Assembly: GCF_003217515.1 (NCBI RefSeq)
Contig: NZ_QJSX01000002.1
Location: forward strand, 145,242-209,241
Reading direction: 5' to 3'
DNA from: Deinococcus yavapaiensis KR-236
GTDB taxonomy: Bacteria; Deinococcota; Deinococci; Deinococcales; Deinococcaceae
DNA: 64,000 nt
Shown here: positions 16,107-26,440 of the stretch, piece by piece
Layout of the letters: each line of letters begins with the position of its first letter
Position numbering within the stretch: position 1 is the first letter of the stretch
Position numbers and translations under genes: made by a program
The notes under the pieces: generated by a model
Seen by the model: only the letters and a program-made list of their open reading frames with translations
Told to the model about the DNA's origin: nothing
Database searches by the model: none

Positions 16107-18007
<1,901 letters not shown>

Positions 18008-18171
18008 GTTCAACTGCGGCGACCTCCGAGATGAAGTGGTGCGTTGTGGCACCCAGCGGCACGTCAATGACTCGGCTCGCCGTGCGCTGGGTGGAGGCAA
18101 AACGATGCTCCGCCGCCGTGCGAAACCAAACGTCATGATAGCGAAAACGTTCGGCACGATGGTCAGGTGCG

Positions 18172-18201
18172 AACAAACGAAAACCTCCCCTTGCGGGGAG
18201 G
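18172..18201 (-). terminator. Rho-independent terminator of tRNA-Asp
   Basis: On the minus strand CCTCCCC-GCAA-GGGGAGG followed by TTTTCGTTT, beginning 5 nt after the tRNA CCA end. Confidence 0.8.
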
Positions 18202-18205
18202 ATCG

Positions 18206-18282
<77 letters not shown>

Positions 18283-18309
18283 AGCGCTGACAAAGCAGCG
18301 ACGAGTAGG

Positions 18310-19086
18310 TTAAGGGCTGGCGGGAACGTTGTCAAGGCCGTACACCGCGCGCGTGTTTCGCACGGTGGCCGCCTCGAAGGCTTCCTCGCTCAATCCGCGC
18401 GCCTGCGCGAGGAAGCGCAGGGTGTGGCGGGCGTAGCCGGGACGGTTGGGCTTGCCGCGCATCGGGACGGGCGCGAGAAACGGCGCGTCCGTCTCCACCA
18501 GAACGCGGTCGAGGGGCACGTACTTCGCCGCTTCCTGAATGTCGTGCGCGTTCTTGTACGTGACGTTTCCGGCGAAGCTCACGAAGAAGCCGAGGTCGAG
18601 TCCCGCACGCAAAAGGCCCGCGTGCCCGTTGCAGCAGTGCAAGATGCCTTTGGGCCAGTTCGCCGCCGTCAGGAGTTCCGCGCAGCCTCGCGACGCCGTG
18701 TCGCGGCCTTGCTTGTCGCGCGTGTGAATCACGATCGGCAAGTCGCGCCTTCGAGCGAGGTCGAGTTGCCACTCGAAGGCTTCTCGCTGCTGCGCGCGCC
18801 TCGTGTCGTCCCAGTAGTCATCGAGGCCGCTCTCGCCGATGCCGACGACGCGCGGATGCAAGCTGAGCTCTTCGAGGGCGGCGCGCGTTTGCGGCGAATC
18901 GTGCTCGGTGCTCGTGGGATGCAAACCGACGGTCGCCCAGACGTTCGCGTGCCGCTCGGCCAAAACGATGGCGTTTCGGGCGTGCTCGAGGTCCGCGCCG
19001 ATGCACACGACGCCCGTCAAGCCGAGTTCCGAGAGGGCCGCGTCGGGATCGTCGAGGTAGTCGAGGTGGCAGTGAGAGTCGATCAC
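18310..19086 (-). CDS. tatD: TatD family metal-dependent hydrolase
   Basis: 258-residue TIM-barrel hydrolase. The metal ligands are in DSHCHLD (HxH, residues 4-6), GIGESGLDDYW (Glu), IVIHTRD (His), GILHCCNGHAG (His) and VLVETDAPFLAP (Asp). Family members are 3'-5' DNA/RNA exonucleases acting in repair and RNA decay, and some are D-aminoacyl-tRNA deacylases. GTG 19086 is preferred because TACCCT ends 6 nt upstream and gives the usual MIDSHCHLD start; GTG 19092 is possible. Confidence 0.92.
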   Translation of the reverse strand: MIDSHCHLDYLDDPDAALSELGLTGVVCIGADLEHARNAIVLAERHANVWATVGLHPTSTEHDSPQTRAALEELSLHPRVVGIGESGLDDYWDDTRRAQQREAFEWQLDLARRRDLPIVIHTRDKQGRDTASRGCAELLTAANWPKGILHCCNGHAGLLRAGLDLGFFVSFAGNVTYKNAHDIQEAAKYVPLDRVLVETDAPFLAPVPMRGKPNRPGYARHTLRFLAQARGLSEEAFEAATVRNTRAVYGLDNVPASP

Positions 19087-19092
19087 CGTCAC

Positions 19093-19098
19093 AGGGTA
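19093..19098 (-). promoter_or_regulatory. -10 element of tatD, leaderless
   Basis: TACCCT on the minus strand, 6 nt before GTG 19086. Confidence 0.5.
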
Positions 19099-19144
19099 CA
19101 CGGCGCCACAAGAAGCCGCTCGTCTTCTTGATAGAAAGAGGAGC

Positions 19145-19822
19145 GTGACCACGTCCCTCGACGACCTCCTGCTCAAGATCGCCGTCGAAGGAGCGCTGCC
19201 TCGCGGAGCCGTGACCTTGGAGCACCTCGAAGGCGACCGAGACGCGGTCCTCGCCGTGCTCGGCAACGCCTCTGCCCAAGACTTGCACGCCCTCTTCCGT
19301 CGCGCCTTGTTCTCGCTCGACGGGCGCGCGCAGGAACTCGTGGCGAGCGCGATGCGTGAGCGCCTGGACGTCACCTTCCCCCTCGCCCTCATGACGCGTC
19401 CCGACGTCTTCCACAAGGCGTGGTTGTTGAGCCACGTCACACGCTTGAAGTTCTACACGGCCGAACCGTCCCTCGGACAGATGGCGGTGTGGCTGCGCAA
19501 GCTCGGCCTCACGCCGTCGGAGCGCCTCTCGGTGTGCTTTCCGGGCGAGAAGCCTCAGCAAGCCTTGCTGGCCGCGACGATCCTCGACGCGGACACGACG
19601 CCCGCCGAACTCGCCCTCGTCGCACACGAGTTCGTTCGGCGCGGCATCGGCGGCCTCACGACCTGGCTCGAACTTCTCAAGCACGCGTCCGCGAACGACG
19701 AGGTGGCGAGGTGCGCGCTCGGCGACCGCGAAGTGATCGCCCTCGTGCAAAGCGACGCGAGGACCGCCCCGAAGTTGCTGCGGCGCGTGTGGAAGGAGAT
19801 GCAGGCGGAAACAGCGTCGTAG
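19145..19822 (+). CDS. Hypothetical helical protein
   Basis: 225 residues, leucine- and alanine-rich, predicted all helical, with no signal peptide and no motif I recognise. The segment FHKAWLLSHVTRLKFYTAEPSLGQMAVWLRK, split around residues 86-118, is the most distinctive. Codon use matches the neighbours, so the gene is real. The start GTG 19145 is preceded by AGAGGAG, a good Shine-Dalgarno match, although TAGAAA at leaderless distance is also there. Divergent from tatD and convergent with the NUDIX gene. Confidence 0.65.
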   Translation: MTTSLDDLLLKIAVEGALPRGAVTLEHLEGDRDAVLAVLGNASAQDLHALFRRALFSLDGRAQELVASAMRERLDVTFPLALMTRPDVFHKAWLLSHVTRLKFYTAEPSLGQMAVWLRKLGLTPSERLSVCFPGEKPQQALLAATILDADTTPAELALVAHEFVRRGIGGLTTWLELLKHASANDEVARCALGDREVIALVQSDARTAPKLLRRVWKEMQAETAS

Positions 19823-19838
19823 GAGAAGCGCGCGGCGG

Positions 19839-20381
19839 TCAAGGCGAGTCGCGCCGAAGCGCCGAGGCCGCCTTCAGGAACGCGAGGTCGATGGGGTGCA
19901 GCCCGTGCCGCGCGGCTTGTTCGATCGGCACGAACTCGCACGGCCACTCGCCGAGGTGAAGGCGTGAAGGCTCGAAGTTCGCCGCCTCGGCCGCGAACAC
20001 GACGTCGATGAAGTGCGGAGCGGGCCGTCCCCAGGAGGGGCGTTGCTCGTCGAGGTGAAGCGCGTGGATGAAGGCGATCACGCCGATCGGACGCGCGAGC
20101 CAACCGGTCTCCTCGGCGATCTCGCGAATCAGGCCTTCTTCGAGCGTCTCGCCCGCCTCGGGCCGTCCGCCGACCGTCAAGATGGGCACCTCGGCGCGAA
20201 CGAGCAGCACGTCGCGTCCCTTCGAGACGACCGCGCGCACCGAGGCGATCACGTCTCGCGGCGGCAAGTCGTGTGTCAAACCGACTCGGAACGCGAGCGG
20301 CACGCTCCGCCACGCCTCCTCCCAACCGTCGAAGGTGGGATGGGCGGCGAGAAAGGCGCGGGCGAGATCTTCGTTCGTCAT
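19839..20381 (-). CDS. NUDIX hydrolase
   Basis: 180 residues. The NUDIX box is complete from G72 to G93 (G-x5-E78-x7-R86-E-I-x-E-E-T-G), giving Mg2+-dependent hydrolysis of a nucleoside diphosphate linked to some moiety. The region before it (VVSKGRDVLLVRAEVPILTVGG) is a standard NUDIX beta-sheet. An N-terminal 40-residue helical extension (NEDLARAFLAAHPTFDGWEEAW) is not part of the fold. The substrate is unknown. Its promoter lies inside the end of the VWA gene upstream. Confidence 0.88.
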   Translation of the reverse strand: MTNEDLARAFLAAHPTFDGWEEAWRSVPLAFRVGLTHDLPPRDVIASVRAVVSKGRDVLLVRAEVPILTVGGRPEAGETLEEGLIREIAEETGWLARPIGVIAFIHALHLDEQRPSWGRPAPHFIDVVFAAEAANFEPSRLHLGEWPCEFVPIEQAARHGLHPIDLAFLKAASALRRDSP

Positions 20382-20385
20382 GAGT

Positions 20386-21531
20386 TCAGATTAGCCGCGT
20401 CACGGACCCGAACGGAAAGGCCGAGCTCTTCAGGCCGCCGGGCACCACGATCCAAAGAACTTCGCCTCGGGGTGGGCGCGTTGGAAAGGTGCCGTAGCCG
20501 TCGGTGAGGTACACGTGGAGGTCGGCGTCCTTGGCCGCGTCGAAATACGGACGGAAGTCCGTGCCGCCGCCGCCTCTCGGAGCCGGGAGGGGCGTGTCGC
20601 GCGTGAGGTCGTGCGGACCGTACAGCTGGGCGTCCGCGTGGTAGAGGCTCGCTTTGACGTCGGGATAAGCGCGCAGGATACCGACGACCTCGGCGTGAAA
20701 GGACTTCAGCTCGCGCGTTCCGACCGAGCCGGACGTGTCGAGGCACACCGAGAGCCGCACGCGCTCACCTTCGAGCGTGTCGAGGTACAAGCCGGACGCG
20801 ACGAAGCGGCGGTCGAACGCGGCGAAGTCGTTCTTGGCGGGCGTCACGAACCGCCACAGCAGCGTTCGCCAATCGAGGCGGGGCTCGGCGACTTCCAAGG
20901 CGCGTTCGGCCCCGGCGGGAACCTTGCCTTGCAATCTCGCGGCGGTGAGGGCGTGCTGAAGGTTGCGAGACCAGACGCGGCGCAACTCCTCGGCTTCCTG
21001 ACGGGAGATGGGGGAGAGGGCGCCGTTCGCGTTCGCTTCGTCGGCGCCGGATCGGGTGTCCTCGCCCGACCCTTCGAGCAGGTCCGTACGAAACGTGCTC
21101 GGAACCGGGTACTTGTCCTCGTTGGCCGTGATGAGGTGGTAGATCTCCTCGACGCTGAGGTGCTCGACGGCGGGCAGACGCACCGCGCCGTCGGGCAGGT
21201 CGTACGTCGCGGCGAGGGCGCCGTTCACCCAGGCGTCCGCCGCGTAGCCCCAGCGTTTGGCGTCACGCGCGCCGCGCCGCGTCACATGCAAGTTGGCGAT
21301 GTGGGCGACTTCGTGGGCGAGCAGCGCGAGGAGCTCCGAGCCGTTCAGGGTGTCGAGGAAGTCGGGGTGGACGTAGATGCGCCGTCCGTCCGTGCAGGCC
21401 GTCGATCCCCAGCGTGCATCGAGGGTGGGCCGCGCGTGCAAGACGAGCGTGCCCCAAAACGGCTCGCGGGTGCGCATCGCGGCGACGGCGCTCTTGAGGC
21501 GCAGCTCTCGCTGGTCGGCGCTCATCGTCAC
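20386..21531 (-). CDS. DUF2201-type putative metallopeptidase with VWA-like domain
   Basis: 381 residues. The N-terminal part carries a zinc-peptidase motif HEVAHIANLH (HExxH, near residue 85). The C-terminal part is a VWA-like fold with a MIDAS start CLDTSGSVG (near residue 240) and a second metal loop GGGGTDFRPYFD. This is the arrangement of the DUF2201 family, which is encoded next to MoxR ATPases. Such pairs are thought to act as chaperone or metal-insertion modules. GTG 21531 overlaps the ATPase stop (GTGA); ATG 21525 is an alternative. Confidence 0.88.
   Translation of the reverse strand: MTMSADQRELRLKSAVAAMRTREPFWGTLVLHARPTLDARWGSTACTDGRRIYVHPDFLDTLNGSELLALLAHEVAHIANLHVTRRGARDAKRWGYAADAWVNGALAATYDLPDGAVRLPAVEHLSVEEIYHLITANEDKYPVPSTFRTDLLEGSGEDTRSGADEANANGALSPISRQEAEELRRVWSRNLQHALTAARLQGKVPAGAERALEVAEPRLDWRTLLWRFVTPAKNDFAAFDRRFVASGLYLDTLEGERVRLSVCLDTSGSVGTRELKSFHAEVVGILRAYPDVKASLYHADAQLYGPHDLTRDTPLPAPRGGGGTDFRPYFDAAKDADLHVYLTDGYGTFPTRPPRGEVLWIVVPGGLKSSAFPFGSVTRLI
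20388..20393 (-). promoter_or_regulatory. -10 element of the second NUDIX gene, inside the VWA gene end
   Basis: TAATCT on the minus strand, 6 nt before ATG 20381. It overlaps the last codons of the upstream VWA gene, so the NUDIX gene can be transcribed separately. Confidence 0.5.
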
Positions 21532-22577
21532 CGCGCCAACGCCATCGTGCGGGCGTGCTCCACGAGGGCTTCGCGAAAGCCCGGCACCCTCGGAATCATC
21601 TCGGCGAGGTCGCCGTCCTTGCCTTGCTCGCGCAGGCGCGTCACGCCCAGCGACGCGCACAGTTGAAACCACTCGGGTTCGCCGCGCCCGATCCATAGCA
21701 AGGCGTTGGCGAGTTCCTCCCCGCTTTCGACTTGCGACGAGAGGGCGGTCGTGATCGCCCAGCGCTCGTCGATGGAGTCGCTCTTCGGAAAGGGCTTGGC
21801 CGAGCGCCCCTCCAGGATCGCGCGAGCGTCGGGCAGACGGTCGTAGACGTCGCAGAAGGCTTCGAACTCGGACGCGGTCGCCTCGCCGACGGCGGCGCTC
21901 ACGCTCAAGCCCACGGAGAGAAGTGTCGAGGCCATCACCCACGACCTCGGGCTGGGCCAAGCGGGATCGGGGGCGTCCGCGTCGAAGTCGTGGAGTTTGG
22001 AGGGGCGGTAGCCGACGAACGCCAGGATGCGCGAATCGACGTTCGCCGAGGAACCGTACGCGATCCACTCGTTGACGTCGGGCGCCACACCGAGGTGCAG
22101 CATGCGGTTGGCGACCGGGGCGGACATGTCGAACACCGAGGCGCGGTCCTCTTTGCGGTTGCCCGCCGCCCAGATGAACACGCCGTCGGGAACGACGTAG
22201 TTGCCGACGCGTCGGTCGAGCAGGAGTTGCTGCGTGATCGCCACCATCGCCGGGGGAGCGGCGTTGAGTTCGTCGAGAAACAGCACGGCGCGGCCCACCC
22301 TCGGCAGGAAGTCGGGCGCGGCGAAGGCCGTCACCTTCTCTTTCAACTTCTCTTCGAAGTCGCGCTCGGTCACGTACGGCACGCCGCGCAGATCCGTCGG
22401 GGCGAGCTGGGAGATGCGGACGTCCTCGAGGTGCAGGCCGTGCGAGGCGGCGACCTTCGCGACCGCCTGGGATTTTCCGATGCCGGGCGGTCCCCACAGC
22501 ATGACGGCGAGCGGGACGTCGTTGACGACGAGTTTGTCGAGGAAATCGTGCAGGGAGCGCAAGGTGACGTTCAGCAT
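21528..22577 (-). CDS. MoxR-type AAA+ ATPase
   Basis: 349 residues. Walker A GPPGIGKS (about 29-36), Walker B AVLFLDELN (about 97-105), sensor 1 WAAGNRKED and a C-terminal lid. The insert with RISQLAPTDLRGVPYV is characteristic of MoxR/ATPase_5 proteins working with VWA partners. It presumably remodels a target selected by the VWA protein encoded directly downstream in the same operon. The target is unknown. Confidence 0.9.
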   Translation of the reverse strand: MLNVTLRSLHDFLDKLVVNDVPLAVMLWGPPGIGKSQAVAKVAASHGLHLEDVRISQLAPTDLRGVPYVTERDFEEKLKEKVTAFAAPDFLPRVGRAVLFLDELNAAPPAMVAITQQLLLDRRVGNYVVPDGVFIWAAGNRKEDRASVFDMSAPVANRMLHLGVAPDVNEWIAYGSSANVDSRILAFVGYRPSKLHDFDADAPDPAWPSPRSWVMASTLLSVGLSVSAAVGEATASEFEAFCDVYDRLPDARAILEGRSAKPFPKSDSIDERWAITTALSSQVESGEELANALLWIGRGEPEWFQLCASLGVTRLREQGKDGDLAEMIPRVPGFREALVEHARTMALAR

Positions 22578-22656
22578 GAGGCGCTTTCATGATGTCGCAC
22601 GGGCGCGGGATCGGGAGTGGGAAGGCGCTCAGTTGCGCCCCCAGGACGCGGCGCGT

Positions 22657-22685
22657 TTGCACAGCCTTGAGCGGAGGTTTAGACT
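22657..22685 (+). promoter_or_regulatory. Promoter of the LacI-family gene
   Basis: TTGCAC (22657-22662), a 17-bp spacer, TAGACT (22680-22685). ATG 22694 follows after 8 nt, so the transcript is probably leaderless. Confidence 0.65.
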
Positions 22686-22693
22686 GTGCGGCG

Positions 22694-23704
22694 ATGCGCA
22701 AGCCCACCATCCAAGACGTTGCCCGTCGAGCGGGCGTGGGCGTCGGCACCGTGTCGAGGGTTTTGAACAATCACGCCGCCGTGAAGCCCAGCACGCGCGA
22801 CACCGTGCTACGCGCCATGAGCGACCTCAACTACACCCCGAATCCGCACGCGCGCCGCATCGCGGGCGGCCGTTCGTACACGGTGTCCGTGATGCTGCCG
22901 ATCGTCAGCACCGACTTCTACCTGCGCCTTCTCGAAGGGCTGGAGAGCGCGTTCCAAGAGCAGCGCTACGACCTCGCTATCTTCCCGCTGCTCGACCGTA
23001 CGAGGCTCGAGCGTTACCTCAGCAGCCATACCCTGGCCTATCAAGCGGACGGCCTCGTGATGGCGAGCTACAACCTCGCCGACATCTTCGACGACGGCGT
23101 GCTGCCCACGCGCCAACCGACGGTGCTCGTCGACGCGTACAGCGACCGCATGGACTGCGCGTACGTCGACAATCGTCTCGGGGGTCGTCTTGCGGGGGAA
23201 CTCGCGGTGCGCCTCGAAGGTGAGGTGCGCGCGATGTGGCTCGAGACGGACCTCGACCAGGTGTTCAAGACCTTGGTGATCGGCGAGCGCCGGGAAGGGT
23301 TTCTCAAGGCGCTCGCCGAGGCGAACGTGCCCCTCGCCGGAGAGTACGTCAGTCCGCTCGGTTCACACGCGGCGCGCTCGGTCGCGGGCCAACTGCTCGA
23401 CGAGGCGAACTTTCCGCTCACGGTCTTCGCGTCCGCCGACGTGATCGCCGCTGCCGTGCTCGACGAAGCGCAAGTGCGCGGACTGTGCGTCGGCAAGGAC
23501 CTCAAGGTGATCGGTTTCGACGATCAGCCGTGGTCGGCGGCGCGCGGCCTCACGACGCTGCACCAGCCCGTGGAGGCGATGGGCCGCGCGGCGGCGGAAC
23601 TGCTGCTGTCACGGCTCGCGGGACACGGCGGCCCGCCGCGCGCGCGGCGCTTCGAGCCGTACGTCGTGGAGCGCGCGTCGACCGGTCATCGTAGCGGGAT
23701 GTGA
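22694..23704 (+). CDS. LacI/GalR family transcriptional regulator
   Basis: 336 residues. The DNA-binding head is canonical (KPTIQDVARRAGVGVGTVSR, then VLNNHAAVKPSTR and the hinge helix NPHARRIAGG). A periplasmic-binding-protein-like sugar-sensing core follows (about 60-330), with VSVMLPIVSTDFYLRLLEG, the dimer region and VIGFDDQPWSAARGLTTL near the end. The ligand and targets are unknown. No sugar transporter lies next to it. An in-frame upstream extension to 22589 is rejected because the promoter lies inside it. Confidence 0.92.
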   Translation: MRKPTIQDVARRAGVGVGTVSRVLNNHAAVKPSTRDTVLRAMSDLNYTPNPHARRIAGGRSYTVSVMLPIVSTDFYLRLLEGLESAFQEQRYDLAIFPLLDRTRLERYLSSHTLAYQADGLVMASYNLADIFDDGVLPTRQPTVLVDAYSDRMDCAYVDNRLGGRLAGELAVRLEGEVRAMWLETDLDQVFKTLVIGERREGFLKALAEANVPLAGEYVSPLGSHAARSVAGQLLDEANFPLTVFASADVIAAAVLDEAQVRGLCVGKDLKVIGFDDQPWSAARGLTTLHQPVEAMGRAAAELLLSRLAGHGGPPRARRFEPYVVERASTGHRSGM

Positions 23705-23859
23705 ATTCGCTCGCCTTGCAAGTCGCCGACGTGCAGCCATGACAGCAAGGCGAGGGGGCGCTGATCGGTGGGCACTTCACGCAGCGCTTCTTCGAGTTGG
23801 CGTGGTTGGTCGAGTTCGTGGCGTCGCAGCCAACGGTCGAGGTCGAAGGATTCGTTCAT
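23686..23859 (-). CDS. Small hypothetical protein, 57 residues
   Basis: The frame reads MNESFDLDRWLRRHEL, DQPRQLEEALREVPTDQRPL, ALLSWLHVGDLQGERIHIPL and R. It starts with ATG 23859 preceded at 5 nt by a strong Shine-Dalgarno GGAGGA. The codon pattern is that of the neighbours. Its 3' end overlaps the end of the convergent LacI gene by 19 bp. It is soluble, charged, probably helical, with no recognised family. One of the few clearly leadered genes here. Confidence 0.7.
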   Translation of the reverse strand: MNESFDLDRWLRRHELDQPRQLEEALREVPTDQRPLALLSWLHVGDLQGERIHIPLR

Positions 23860-23994
23860 GGAGTTCCTCCAGAGTGCTGAGACGGTGGGAAGTAGATGGC
23901 TTTCAGTCTCGCGTCTCGAAGGCGTACGTCGTTGAGGGACACATCAAGGTGACTTAAGCGACTTCGGGGCGCAACGCGAGTCGAGGCGGCCGCG

Positions 23995-24000
23995 TAAGGT
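23995..24000 (+). promoter_or_regulatory. -10 element of the ABC transporter operon
   Basis: TAAGGT followed by 6 nt and ATG 24007; supports this ATG over GTG 24004. Confidence 0.55.
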
Positions 24001-24006
24001 GAAGTG

Positions 24007-24750
24007 ATGACGGCCCTGGGACTCTCGAAACTCGGCAAGCGCTTCGGCGCGACGTGGGCCGTGCGCGAACTCGATTTGGAGGTGCCCGAGGGAGAACTGT
24101 TCGCCCTGCTCGGAGCGAACGGCGCGGGCAAGACGACGACCCTGCGCATGATCGCGGGCTTGCTGCTGCCGACCGAGGGTGACGTGTCGATTCTCGGGCA
24201 TTCCGTGACGCGCGAGCCGAACGCGGCGAAGCGTCCCTTGGCGTACCTGCCCGACGATCCGTTGCTGTACGGCAAGCTGCGCCCGCTGGAGTATTTGGAG
24301 TTCGTCGCGGGCCTCTGGGGGCTGAGCGCGACGTCGGCGGCGCGACGAGCGCAGGAATTGCTGACGTGGCTGGGCTTGTGGGAGCACCGTTTCGAGGTCG
24401 TGGAGACGTACTCGCGCGGTATGAAGCAAAAGCTCGCGCTCGCCGGAGCGCTGATCCACGAGCCGCGCGTGATGCTGCTCGACGAGCCGCTCACGGGGCT
24501 CGACGCGGCCGCCGCCAAGCTCGTGAAGGACGCGCTTCGTGACTTCGTGGCGAGCGGCGGCACGATCGTCTTGACGACGCACATCCTCGACGTCGCCGAG
24601 CGCATGGCGGACCGGATCGGCATCATCGCCGGAGGACGGTTGATCGCGCAGGGAACGCTGGCGGATTTACGGGCGCAGAGCGGCGAGGAGGGAGGCACCT
24701 TGGAGGCGGTGTTCCTCGATCTCGTGGCGAGAGGAAGCGGGCGCCCGTGA
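24007..24750 (+). CDS. ABC transporter ATP-binding protein
   Basis: 247 residues with all ATPase motifs: Walker A LLGANGAGKTTT, Q-loop region YLPDDPLLYGKL, signature YSRGMKQKLALAGAL, Walker B VMLLDEPLTGLD and H-loop TTHILD. Of the CcmA/NatA type that energises drug, lipid or heme export. It overlaps the permease gene by 4 bp (GTGA), so the two form one exporter. The substrate cannot be inferred. Confidence 0.93.
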   Translation: MTALGLSKLGKRFGATWAVRELDLEVPEGELFALLGANGAGKTTTLRMIAGLLLPTEGDVSILGHSVTREPNAAKRPLAYLPDDPLLYGKLRPLEYLEFVAGLWGLSATSAARRAQELLTWLGLWEHRFEVVETYSRGMKQKLALAGALIHEPRVMLLDEPLTGLDAAAAKLVKDALRDFVASGGTIVLTTHILDVAERMADRIGIIAGGRLIAQGTLADLRAQSGEEGGTLEAVFLDLVARGSGRP

Positions 24751-26294
24751 AGCTCTCGCCGGGCAGTGCGGCGTGGCTCGTCGCGTTCGGCTGGCGCGTC
24801 GGTTGGCGCATCTTTTGGGACAACAAGGCGCGTCGGGCGACGTTGCTGATTCTCGGGGGTGCTTTCGTGCTGCTGCACGTCGTGGCGTTCTCGCTGTTGC
24901 GAGGCGCGCGAACTTCGCTGGCGCTCTCCGATTCCCTGTCGGGCGTGGCGCTTCTCGTCGCGGGCGGCGCGACGGTGCTGGTGCTGGGCTTGCTGATCTC
25001 GAACGGAATTCGCGGCGCCTTGGAGACGTTGTTCGAACGCGGCGATCTGGACTTGCTGCTTTCGTCGCCGCTGCCTCCTCGTCGTATTTTTTTCGCGCGG
25101 GCATTGTCGGTCGTGGCGAACGGCGTGCTGTCCGTCGCGCTCTTCGTCGCGCCGATCCTCACGGTCGGATTGGTGTTCGGCTTGTGGCGTGTTCTCGGCG
25201 TGATTCCGTGGTTGGTGTCGCTGTCGTTCGTTGGAACGAGCGTGGCGCTGCTGCTCACGATGGGCCTCGTACGGTGGTTGGGCGTGCGCCGCGCGAGGAC
25301 GCTGGCGTCGGTGTTGGGCGCGCTGCTCGGAGCGGCGTTCTTCCTCGTGCTGCAGGCGCGCAACTTGCTCGGCGACGCGGTGTTCGAGCGGTTCGGTCCG
25401 ACGCTGACCGCTTGGAACGTAGTGCTTTCCGGAGACGGAGCGCTTCGAGAGAACAGCGCGCTTTGGTTTCCGGCGCGGACCGCTTGGCTGGAGTTCTGGC
25501 CGGCGGTCGTGACGGTCGGCGGATCGTTGGCGATGTTTTTCCTCGTGGTGCGCGTTTTGGAGAACGCGTTTCGCGTGGGCGCGGCGCAGGCGCGCACGGT
25601 GGCGCGCCGTCCCGGGCGGGCGGGACGTGGGGTGGCCCGCTTTCGCGGCGGCTGGACGGCGGTGATGCTCAAGGAGTGGCGGCTGATTTCGCGCGATCCG
25701 CTGTTGATCGCGCAGACGCTGCTGCAAGTGCTGTACCTGCTGCCGCTCGCCGTGCCGCTCGTACGCGGCGCGGCCGATGCGTCGATCGGGTCGAGCTTCG
25801 GAAGCGCGGCGATTTTGCTGGGTGGATCGCTGGCCGGAGCGCTCGCGCGCATCGTGATCTTCGGCGAGGACGCGCCGGATTTGTTGCGCCTCGCGCCCAC
25901 AAGCTTCGAGTCGCTGCGGCGCGCGAAGCTGCTGGCGGCGCTCGCGCCCGTGTGGGCGCTGTTCTTGCCGCTCTTCGCGTTTCTCGTGTCGCGCGGTGAC
26001 CCGTGGTGGTGGTTGCGCTTGGTCCTGTTCGCCGTGTCGACCGTCGGGGCGGGGTTGATGTACTTGTGGCGGCCGGTGGAGTTGCGACGCGCGGACCTCA
26101 TGCGCGGCGGGAAAAGCGATTGGGTGAGCTCGCTGGGCGTGCTGGCGACGTCGGGCGGGCTCGTCGCAGCGAACTTCGGCTTGCCGAGCGGCGCGTGGTG
26201 GGGCGCGGTGGGTTTGGCGCTTGCCCTGGCCGTCCCGCTCGGCTTTTGGTTGTTCTTGCGCGCCGACGAGCAGGACGCGGTCCTTCGTGGGTAA
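24747..26294 (+). CDS. ABC transporter permease, export type
   Basis: 515 residues, very hydrophobic, with about 12 membrane helices. A conserved cytosolic segment FERGDLDLLLSSPLPPRRIF after the second helix is typical of ABC-2-like permeases that pair with NatA-type ATPases. A basic loop (RRPGRAGRG) lies mid-protein, and a second TAVMLKEWRLISRDPLL segment suggests that two ABC-2 halves are fused. The GTG start overlaps the ATPase stop. Confidence 0.88.
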   Translation: MKLSPGSAAWLVAFGWRVGWRIFWDNKARRATLLILGGAFVLLHVVAFSLLRGARTSLALSDSLSGVALLVAGGATVLVLGLLISNGIRGALETLFERGDLDLLLSSPLPPRRIFFARALSVVANGVLSVALFVAPILTVGLVFGLWRVLGVIPWLVSLSFVGTSVALLLTMGLVRWLGVRRARTLASVLGALLGAAFFLVLQARNLLGDAVFERFGPTLTAWNVVLSGDGALRENSALWFPARTAWLEFWPAVVTVGGSLAMFFLVVRVLENAFRVGAAQARTVARRPGRAGRGVARFRGGWTAVMLKEWRLISRDPLLIAQTLLQVLYLLPLAVPLVRGAADASIGSSFGSAAILLGGSLAGALARIVIFGEDAPDLLRLAPTSFESLRRAKLLAALAPVWALFLPLFAFLVSRGDPWWWLRLVLFAVSTVGAGLMYLWRPVELRRADLMRGGKSDWVSSLGVLATSGGLVAANFGLPSGAWWGAVGLALALAVPLGFWLFLRADEQDAVLRG

Positions 26295-26314
26295 AGGTTG
26301 CCTCGTGGCTTGGC

Positions 26315-26343
26315 TTACGAGGCTTCTTCGTGTAGGGTATACA
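26315..26343 (+). promoter_or_regulatory. Possible promoter of the NDH-2 gene
   Basis: TTACGA (26315-26320), a 17-bp spacer, TATACA (26338-26343). This leaves a 5' leader of about 90 nt before ATG 26441, in contrast to the leaderless neighbours. Confidence 0.4.
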
Positions 26344-26440
26344 CTGTTTGTCGAACGGAGACGAACGTCTCCTGGTTCGACAGAGCGAGTCACCGGAAAT
26401 CGCTCGTGAACGCTTTCACAGATACTTAGGAGTACCACGC

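Noticed and set aside
21532..22770. N-terminal extension of the VWA protein to 794 residues
   Set aside because: The extra part is Arg-rich and lies over the MoxR ATPase in another frame; the real protein begins at the GTGA overlap.
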